The position numbers were made by a program, and so were the translations under genes. Of a DNA stretch of 64,000 nucleotides, positions 56,001 through 64,000 are shown in pieces; positions within the stretch are counted from its first letter, which is position 1, and each line of letters starts with the position of its first letter. Source of the stretch: Mastigias papua (Eukaryota > Cnidaria > Scyphozoa > Rhizostomeae > Mastigiidae); contig OZ025269.1 in the NCBI GenBank assembly GCA_964019165.1, forward strand, positions 18,293,187 through 18,357,186, read 5' to 3'. Below the pieces are notes generated by a model, which was not told the DNA's origin, did no database searches, and worked only from the letters and a program-made list of their open reading frames with translations.

Positions 56001-59000
56001 CAAGGCAGTTTCCTTTTCGTTTCTCTGGCTTCATATTTCCTTGAATGACTGATAAAATTCTGTTGCAGAAAAACCCGGTTATGGCCAGATTATCTGGTAG
56101 AATCTGGATGGATAATCTGGCCAGATTCTATGAAAAAATCTGGTAAATCCAATTCTGGCTGGACTCTGAAAATGCTGATATGGCACACCCCTAACCACAT
56201 TGCATCAAATAACATCACACCATATTTGTCATCAGGGGTGGTGCCAGATTCTGCAGATTGGGGGGATTTGAAAGAACATGCCCTTTTGGGTCAGGTCACC
56301 CAGTACATCATATAGTACAACAAAGAACTGAAGGGAGGCAAAAAAGCTATACAAATGACAATATGACATAATGAATTGTACCTGACTGGAAATTTTCCGC
56401 CTCCTCAAACACTTTCTACTTTCATATGAACAGATTACAAAATAGATCCTGGAGGACAATTTGAGGAACAGTCCCTCCAGTTCCCTCCCCTGTGGCATTG
56501 CCTCTGTATGTCATGTCAAAACACAGATATCATGCAACATTTCACCAGTTCTTACAAAAAGGTACATACCATAAACACCAGTTGAGATGCATGGGAATGC
56601 CTAATAAGAGAGTGACAAGAAAATTCATATATCTCATCAAAGTCACATCTTTGCGATCAAACATTAAACAGTGTAGAATAAACTCTTATTGTCTATTATT
56701 GACTTTCTATCAGATTAAAGGCTAATGCAAAAATAGTTCATCAAAATTCAAACCTGGGTAGGTTCATTCCCAAATTTCTACCATTCAACACTCCCCCTGG
56801 CTTCATTTCATATGACCATGTCACCAAGGGGAGAAATTTCATTGTTTTTACTAGGGGAAGTGATGCACAGATACAAAAAATTTAACAGTTTCAATCATTG
56901 AGGGAGGGGTGTTGCACCCACACACCTCCATTAGTTTTGCACCTGAAGCTAATACAAATGTTTACTACTAAGTAAGAGCTGGTCACATACAATTGATTTG
57001 ATGTCAAATTTCAGTGCCATGGCCAGTGAATTCAAATAGCATTTTTTAAGTAGTTCTGGATGTATTCCTACAGGTCCAACAGTATGTATGACATCTGCAA
57101 AGCAAATTATGACATCAGTCATCAAGAATTAATTTAACTTTGCTCCCTTGGAGGGCAACAAGAATTCAATACCAATGCGATGATTGAGTCGAAACGTCTG
57201 ATTATGTCTTAGGTCTTTTTTACTGATTATTTCTTGTTAGGTCATAGCTACTGATTAGGTCTACTGATTATGTCATATTTAGAAAGGAATTGTCGAAATT
57301 AGAATACATCTATAAAGACAATAAAATGTCTTTATTTGTTGTCATGATTCTTGTACTGAAGTTCATCATCAAGCTGCGTTTTCCAACAATGAAATCAATG
57401 CAATACCTGTATTGACATAAAACAAATCAAGGAAGAAGTTTACCAAATGGAAAGATAATTTCATGTCCTAATGTTTTTTGTCAATGAACATCTTCAGTAA
57501 GAGAGGTGCATATTTCATAAAGCCTTCCCTGTTCTTGAAAATTAACCAGGTCACATGCCTTGACAATAAATCATTGATACAAAGCACATGGATGGACACA
57601 TACCCATTAAATTCCATTTGGCGAAGGGCCTGCTACATGAGAATTAGATACTAAATCACAACAAGATAAATGATAAAAAATCATCATCATGGTCTGCATG
57701 GTCATTATGAAAAAAATTTTATGCTCCAATGAATGAAAGTGAGACTCACATTTAGCTGGAAGGCAATGGCCTAAAACGAAAAAAGGGTTTTGTGAAACAA
57801 CATAGTCTAATCATAAAAAAGATAAAACTGCCACATTATCTTCATAAGTTGAGCTTATATTAGTAAGCAATATTCCTAAAGTAGAGGAAATTTGTAAGAT
57901 GCAAGTGGCAAAGAACTTCTTAACAAAAGAAAATGAAAGGCAACATGTGCTTAAAGTATCAGGTATTGAAAAATATCTGAAACAAGAAATTGATTTAGTC
58001 TCGGTAACATAGTTATAAATCCAAAGAGGCACAACAATCATTATCAGAGATGATCAAAGAACACACTAGGCCTCTTTACTTTGTTGCAATGTAAAGATAG
58101 CAACCACTGGCTGATATCAAAACAGGCAAATTTACTTTCCTCTTGTTAAACAATTGCATAACATAAATAGCCATATACCTGATGTGATCTTTGCATCCCC
58201 TGTGTTACATCCATAAAGAGACGTACATTCCTTGTATAATGTTGAGCCAGCTGCCCTATGAATTGCACCATCAACTGAAAGCATAAGAAGATAATAAAGT
58301 ACAGGCCAAATACATTCAAGGGTTACATTTAAGTCTGTCTGGGCCTCAGACTCAAAACTGAAAAGGTTGCCTTAAAACACATCAGCTAAAAATTATACAA
58401 TTAGTACTCAGAACACTGTTAGCAAGGACTGTTCTTTCAGACAACAATAGATGTTTACTATTTCAGGTATGTTAACAAAGTAAAACAATTGCATCATTCA
58501 CAGACAGGAACCTAAACAAAAGACTGACTTCAGCAATACTGTAAGTCATAATACCTCCACCTCCACCCAGCAGTGATGAATTTGCTACAAGATAAAGAGA
58601 AAATATCAGATATATGATATGATATGTATGCAAATAATCATTATAGTATGAACCTTCAAGCTAGCACTAGTTTTGTGAGATCACTAGGAAAAACTTTTAG
58701 CAAAGATTAAGGAGTATCTACCTGCATTAACAATTGCATCAATTTCAAGTCTTGTAATATCTCCTTGCTCCACTGATATCTTGTCATTAAGCCTACTGTT
58801 CACTGGAAATACATCTTGAGACTTTGGAATTTTACCTGAAAAGTTATAGTATAAAGAAGTTTCAGGATATACTGTATTGGCAAAAAGCATGTGAAAGTTT
58901 GAGCAAATTCATACTCTTTACATTCTCTGTGCATAATGCATTGAAATTCACATCCAAACTGTTAAATAACTTGCATTCTGAGAAGAAGATCTGCCATACC

Positions 59001-59039
59001 ATTGATACCATATATGCAAGGAAAGAAGCGAAAAGTTTG

Positions 59040-59093
<54 letters not shown>

Positions 59094-60220
59094 CAAACTA
59101 ATTCAAAGCTGCATCCATGAAGTATATAAATTGCATAGAAAGAATAAAGAATAAACCAAAACTACACTTGCCTTTGAGTACATGTTTGGATTAAAATCTT
59201 CATCAGTACTGATACTCAAAAGACAAGTGTATTTTATTTTGGATTATTCTTTCTATACATATGTATATATATTTATATGACAGATTCCAGGTTTTGTTAA
59301 CTGCTTTGTGGTGCTTCATCCACTTACTACAGCCGCACCACATAATACAGTAATCAATGAAATGGGCAGCATTTATACCTTTGAACTGTAAATGACTCTT
59401 CTTTGATTTCCAAACAGCTGTCCACATAACAAGCTCATTTTCTCTTTTATAGTTCTTCCCACATTTGTAGAGATGCCTCTTCTCTTCTTGTGACATTTGT
59501 AAAAATCTTGAGCCATGCTCATTATGGTGTGGATCTCCATAATTTTCTAAGAGGAATTACCAAAAATCGATTTCAAATTTTGTATGGAAACATATATACA
59601 GTATATGCATAAACAAGAGCACAATGGGGGGGGGGGGGGGGCATCTGGAGGCTTACAACAAAACATTCCGAAATTGCCTCAATTACAGCCTCTGACAAAT
59701 GGTACTTTAAGTGTAGAAGTCCCAGTACAGTCGTAAAATTATGCAATTTCTGACAGATTTTGCGCTAGGAGACTCCTATCATTATCAAACCACAGTTTAA
59801 AACTTTTTTGACTTAACTTCACAAGATCTGGCCGATGACGATTGCATATGACTTTCCCAATCACATCTATCTTTCAGCCCAATGCAAAAGAAGCAACTTG
59901 GGTACATCATAGTCGATTTTTGCTAACAATCTCTACAAGATCGAAAGAAAATGAAGGAACAATCCTGACATGAAAATCTACTTAGCATGTTCTCGTAGGA
60001 CTTAAGTGGCATTACTTCTTCGTTTCTCTTCTTTGTTTAGTTTCCTTTGATGGGGCTCAGTATTTGATCTCTTTAACTCAGGCATTTCGGCACCATCCGC
60101 AGACCTACTATGTGATTCCATAACTGTGAAGTAGCGTTTCATTCCGTTTGATATGCTGAATCTTGATACTTGACCTCCCATTCGGCAAGACCCAAACACA
60201 ACAAGCACAGTTAAATACAT
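53092..60220 (-). CDS. MACROD2-like: Macrodomain ADP-ribose hydrolase, MACROD1/2 type, with acidic C-terminal tail
   Basis: MACROD enzymes remove mono-ADP-ribose from acidic residues of proteins and deacetylate O-acetyl-ADP-ribose. Exons (minus): 60220-60016, 59546-59379, 58835-58722, 58584-58555, 58274-58179, 57770-57750, 57094-56991, 56600-56570, 54965-54886, 54253-53974, 53384-53092. Total 1422 nt, 473 aa plus stop; all GT-AG and in phase. Residues about 100-124 match the family's N-terminal helix ([13 protein letters not shown]). The macrodomain runs about 140-300: [36 protein letters not shown] (ADP-ribose loop with the catalytic Asp), [31 protein letters not shown] (second loop), and [15 protein letters not shown]. 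Residues 300-473 are Glu/Asp/Lys-rich, like the tail of vertebrate MACROD2. ATG at 60220 or 60181 (MGGQV...) could be used. The single pre-vertebrate MACROD1/2 ancestor is the likely orthology. Confidence 0.9.
53745..53850. repeat. Decayed repeat related to the TACCGTAAATCC family
   Basis: Contains ACCCCTCGCACATGAGCCAC and ends in GGGATTTTACGGTA, echoing the termini of the element at 33510-33828. Lies in the last intron of the MACROD-type gene. Confidence 0.4.
55265..56193. mobile_element. Non-autonomous hAT-like element
   Basis: Starts TAGGGGTGTACC and ends GGCACACCCCTA, an inverted pair (11 of 12). The flanks ATCACATC (55257-55264) and ACCACATT (56194-56201) agree at 6 of 8 positions, a plausible decayed 8-bp duplication. 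CCGGAT recurs several times near the left end, and CCAGATT/ATCTGG recur near the right end, as expected for subterminal transposase sites. There is no open frame of significance in 929 bp. It is inserted in an ATCACATCAA-type simple repeat inside intron 8 of the MACROD-type gene. Confidence 0.65.
59041..59092. repeat. (TA)n microsatellite
   Basis: A TA tract of about 50 bp in intron 2 of the MACROD-type gene. Confidence 0.9.
59626..59641. repeat. G16 homopolymer
   Basis: A run of 16 G on the plus strand in intron 1 of the MACROD-type gene. It is unusual in this AT-rich window and prone to length variation and sequencing error. Confidence 0.8.
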
Positions 60221-60359
60221 GCGCGCGCAGAATGGGGGATTCCTTACATTTAACTTCTTGGAAGGCGAAAATCATTACAACAACTAATCTCAAAAACTGA
60301 CTCTCTTACTTTGTAGGATAATGGATCTTTTTCTGACCTTCACCATAGTTCCTCCGTGC

Positions 60360-60568
60360 AATTGACAAAGGGGTGAGCATGTGACAAACTGAAGGAAATC
60401 TGGTGAAGTTCTCACCTTACAGATTCAATCTCTTCTTTACCTTTGTATAGATGTAGATGTTTTGAAAACATCTACATCTCTACAAAGGTAAAGAAGATGT
60501 TGAATCTGCAAGGTGAGAACTTCACCAGATTTCCTTCAGTTTGTCACATGCTCACCCCTTTGTCAATT
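60360..60568. repeat. 209-bp near-perfect palindrome (foldback element)
   Basis: The arms 60360-60463 and 60465-60568 are reverse complements with about four mismatches in 104 bp, separated by one base within ATGTTTTGAAAACAT. There is no coding capacity. It starts 140 bp upstream of the start codon of the MACROD-type gene, so it could lie in the promoter or 5' leader; a transcript would form a long hairpin. It could be a solo foldback MITE; I see no convincing target duplication. Confidence 0.85.
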
Positions 60569-61248
60569 TGCAGGCTGACTTATCTTACGAGTGTGTTACT
60601 GAAAGGTTGAATGTATGATGTAACTATGGCTGTTCTTTTCCCTCCTCTAAATTTTTAGGCATTTCTCTTTTCAAACTAGTATCTCACGGCTTTTCTGGCT
60701 GGGCATTCTAAGGGCAATCGTAACATATGGCCAACCAGCTTCCGTCTTCTTTCGCCAATTTCTATTGATAATGGTTGGCCCTGGTTTGGTCACAGAAACT
60801 AGTGTGGTTCTTCAGAAAATTGTCAGAAACTACGAACAGCAAATAGCCGAGTTTTAAACAGTCCAGATTTGGTGTCAAGAATGGTAACGACCTTCAGTTT
60901 TCTTCAGGACCAATTTTTTAATTTGTCCAAATTCACGTAGAAAAAGTTTGAGGAGGTGAGAAGTTTCTAGAAAGGTATAATTAATTGTTATATTACATTA
61001 TTGCCGATTGCATAGTTTTTCGTCATCATTTAGTTCCATATTTTATTGCGCGCTGTACAAAAGGGAATAGTCCAAAAGGGTATGGTCCATCAAAGCCCCC
61101 CTCCCAGTCTGTGATGGCAGGCACCGCCCCCCAAAAATATTGTACATCGTGCCAATGTAGCTTTTTATGAAATATCTGCATGGCTAGAGGCGAACGAAGG
61201 AGTGGAAGATGATGTAGCATCAGTAGTGTCGCATGAAAATAAATTGAA
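60569..61248. other. Intergenic region, no feature
   Basis: No supported gene, RNA gene or repeat. Confidence 0.4.
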
Positions 61249-61303
61249 ATGTGGAACAGGTGCGTGCGTGCGTGCGTGCGTGTGCGTGTGCGTGTGCGTG
61301 TGC

Positions 61304-61363
<60 letters not shown>
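61249..61363. repeat. (GT)n / (GTGC)n compound microsatellite
   Basis: GTGC-rich units followed by about 60 bp of pure GT. Confidence 0.9.
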
Positions 61364-61366
<3 letters not shown>

Positions 61367-61581
61367 CAGTGTCAATAGAAACAAATACACCTCTTGCTAT
61401 TCTAAACTTAAACTTACTGACAGAACCGCCATCATTTATACTTTACACAGCAACTCTCAACAGTCTAATACATAAGGTAAAAACTGGAGAAATGCACATA
61501 CATATATCTGTTATGTTATCTTCTCTCTGAGAAAATTTCAATTAAATACAGACTTGTCATAATTAACTAAGTAGAGCTAAA

Positions 61582-61667
61582 ATGACAAACGATGAATTTA
61601 TGCAAAGCAACCCAGCGGTCTATGCCAGGATACGCGAACAAGACCAACAAATGGTATCTTTTCTAAG
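61582..61667 (+). CDS. Possible isolated first coding exon (low confidence)
   Basis: ATG followed by MTNDEFMQSNPAVYARIREQ and DQQMVSFL, then a good donor (AAG|GTATGA) in phase 2. A later 41-codon stretch ending at 61982 (NYVNKAPKAATFFKEPKKKY...K|GTATGT) also ends at a donor, but I could not connect the two in phase. No homology is recognised. A perfect TGACGTCA lies at 61773-61780. Could be a real gene start, a relic, or chance. Confidence 0.25.
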
Positions 61668-61982
61668 GTATGAAACAGTGTCTCTAGGGTAACAGCGGAT
61701 GGTGAAACGAAAGCTGAACAATGCATCAAGAGTGGCTCTGTCTTTTACAGAGGATCAAATGGCATCTCAAAATGACGTCATATTGGTAGCAGAACGTCAC
61801 AAAACTTCCACAATTTTCTTTCAGCTGGAAAAACCAGTGACATTTAATACAACCACTATGACACACCTGTCCCTATATTGGGATGCGGGAGTGGCATAGT
61901 GCCCAGACAAAATTATGTCAACAAAGCGCCTAAAGCTGCCACTTTTTTCAAGGAGCCTAAGAAGAAGTATTTGGTGCTGAAG

Positions 61983-62853
61983 GTATGTAGACAGCTCATG
62001 GATTTAATACATTCAAAGTTTCAAAAAAATTTGCACACAAATAAAGCATATGATACTTAAAACTACAAGTGGATATTCTTCAATCATGAGAGGCACGCCC
62101 AATTCAACACCAAATTGCAAGTCCTGCGATGCCCCCAACCCGAAAGAAAATTTCTCGGAATGTCCCTGGCTCATTATGGGTCGGATGATAAACTTAGCAA
62201 AAGGGATCTACTATTAAGAGCCATGAGTAGTTTCGCTTCATAAACATTCAAGTCCAATAAATGTTGCGGTTTGTGTAACGTGTGCATGGTCCAAATTCTA
62301 TAATCTAACCAGCAGACTACTTAGATATACATTGATAAAGGTGGCTAGTTAAATGATATTCTAATATCTTTCAAAGATATCAATAAGGATGTTGGAGCGA
62401 CAAAACAGAAAGCCAAAAAATTAGATGCAATGAATTATACAAAAGCATTCTGAAACTTGTGAGTTTGGGTTATAGAGTATGATTACAAAATTGAGTAGCA
62501 AAAATGCAGGACTTCTGGAATAATAAATGAAAGCTCCAACTTGGTTGAAAAACTAGCATTCAACACATTTGTGGTATTTACTAAGATGATGCGAAAGGAG
62601 TCTGATTTATATGAATATAAACAAACCTATCTGCATTGAACTACAAATCAGAAAGCGATTGGAAGGATAGTTGAGAACGACCATCTGTGGACAATTCAAT
62701 TGGGTTTGGTTTTCATAACAAAGATTTATACCAAAATATACTTATAAATCCTCGAAGTCTCATTTCTGGCTGTTGGTAACCATCTAATGAATACTAATTT
62801 ATACCACAAGAAAACTTATGCATTGTATTTCATGTATAATTTCTCAGGACTAA
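61983..62853. other. AT-rich stretch, no feature
   Basis: No supported gene or repeat between the low-confidence exon region and the poly(A) signal of the right-edge gene. Confidence 0.4.
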
Positions 62854-62917
62854 TTTATTTCGAATTTAATTTTACTTTCTATAAAAATACTCAACTATAC
62901 TAAATGATTCTGTCCTA

Positions 62918-64000
62918 TCACCTTTTTGGTCTACAGTTTTCCATCTCATCGTATGTCTTTTTGCGTATTTCTCTAACTGTTGACCATATGTCATCAAAAG
63001 TCCTACCAATATCGCTCATACCAGGACACGATTTAACACTCTCAGCAAAAAATGCTATATCGGACGTAACCAGCCTGAAAAAATATCAAAAAGAACGTGA
63101 GGTTTAGTGTGATGCTAGGAACAGCGAAATGAAAGCACAACGCTGCCAAAACCTCATCCTAGAACCTTGAATCTCAGGCGACAAGAAGATATAAAAAAGA
63201 AATTATCTATCAACACAGATGTAATCTTTGTAATACCGAGTCTATTACACTGAAAGACCAATGAATCACTGCAAAAGCTAACTGATATAGGGAACAGTTA
63301 ACCACGACCAGGCAACCACGTGATTAGAGCGTTCGTCTGCTCAGCGAAAGAAAGGTAGTTAAAGATACGTTTGAAGGTATGGCTGGATGTCACGATCTAC
63401 TAACCCAACAGCGAAAGGGTGCCTCCTGTAAACATTTGGCGAAAATGCGGTGACAAAAAGAAACGGGTGGCCCAACGGCACGAAGCCCACGGAAAAAATT
63501 AAGCGCCATGTCTAACATGCGCTTAAAAGCGTACGAAACAAATTTGAGGTACAGCGATATCTTCTTCTTTTTTTTTTTTTATTTTTTTATTCAGAATAAA
63601 AAGCCTACAATAACAAGTTACATATAACATTACTTACAAGCCAAACATTACTATACTACAAAGACGATACCCCGAGGAGCAATATCCTGACTACCCAGGG
63701 GCCATTACATATAAAACATAAATCTAAACTAAAATTTAAATACAATTACAAGCTACATATAAAACAATAACTAAGGAGAAAAAACTTGTCCCGCAGTTGA
63801 TGTCGAGCTAATGAATTTGACAGGGTAAATGACAGTCACCATGCTCCCTCATGCAAGATATCTTCTTGGTAAGATATATACATTTTCCCACAAAAACATA
63901 ATCCTAGAAAACCGCTGTTAATATTCAGAACAGATGTGCACAGAGATAAGTAACATGAGCACTTTCGAAACCTCTATAGAAATGACACTTACCCACATTG
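62918..64000 (-). CDS. 3' end of an unidentified gene (partial, runs off the right edge)
   Basis: The last exon is 63074-62918 on the minus strand, preceded by a good acceptor (TTTTTCAG). It reads LVTSDIAFFAESVKSCPGMS, then DIGRTFDDIWSTVREIRKK, and ends ...ENCRPKR with TGA. At the window edge (64000-63993) the last eight bases of the previous exon are followed by the donor GTAAGT; phase 2 joins exactly, giving ...CGLVTSD. AATAAA on the minus strand at 62854-62859 lies 59 nt after the stop. The visible 50 or so residues are helical and charged. I do not recognise the protein; the rest lies outside the window. Confidence 0.6.
63567..63850 (-). mobile_element. Possible retroelement 3' tail
   Basis: Begins with a poly(T) stretch on the plus strand (a poly(A) tail on the minus strand), followed by an AT-rich segment with CCCGAGGAGCAATATCC and CTACCCAGGGGCCA. 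A similar arrangement with GGGAGCAATA occurs near 52170-52260. It lies within the intron of the right-edge gene. No coding sequence remains and class assignment is tentative. Confidence 0.35.

Overview
The window is eukaryotic nuclear DNA from an invertebrate animal. Evidence: interrupted genes with GT-AG introns, animal orthologs (POLA2, a MACROD-type macrodomain gene), AT-rich intergenic DNA, long TA/AC/ATC microsatellites, a Penelope-like retroelement with a GIY-YIG domain and hammerhead motif, a non-LTR reverse-transcriptase relic, MITEs and tRNA-like relics. The style of the non-LTR and Penelope fragments resembles what I know from cnidarian genomes, so a cnidarian is my best guess; that is inference. 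All exon models below were built by hand from splice sites, reading phase and homology.

Layout. 1-9.3 kb: 3' part of a large plus-strand gene (13 exons in the window, 1078 codons) carrying two copies of an unrecognised four-cysteine module and an RG-rich C-terminus. 12.25-13.97 kb: three-exon coiled-coil gene A, plus strand. 14.42-34.19 kb: complete POLA2 (DNA polymerase alpha subunit B; 18 exons, 622 aa), with an E2F-type site just upstream. Its introns hold a Penelope-like element, a THAP-domain relic, a non-LTR relic and an antisense coiled-coil gene C. 34.78-45.45 kb: tandem satellite of about 100 copies of a 107-bp unit with block duplications. 46.5-47.0 kb: broken duplicate of the promoter and first exon of gene B. 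49.36-51.38 kb: coiled-coil gene B, minus strand, with the same exon architecture as gene A. 53.09-60.22 kb: MACROD-type gene, minus strand, 11 exons, 473 aa, with an acidic tail. 62.9-64.0 kb: last exon of a further minus-strand gene that enters from the right edge.

How it fits together. POLA2 is a replication housekeeping gene and the E2F-type site fits S-phase control. The MACROD-type protein is expected to remove mono-ADP-ribose from proteins. The three coiled-coil genes are a local paralogous family; A and B share exact exon lengths and TGACGTCA promoter motifs. I see no operon-like logic. The notable unexplained items are the satellite, the coiled-coil family with its duplicated CRE/TATA promoter, and the duplicated cysteine module in the first gene.
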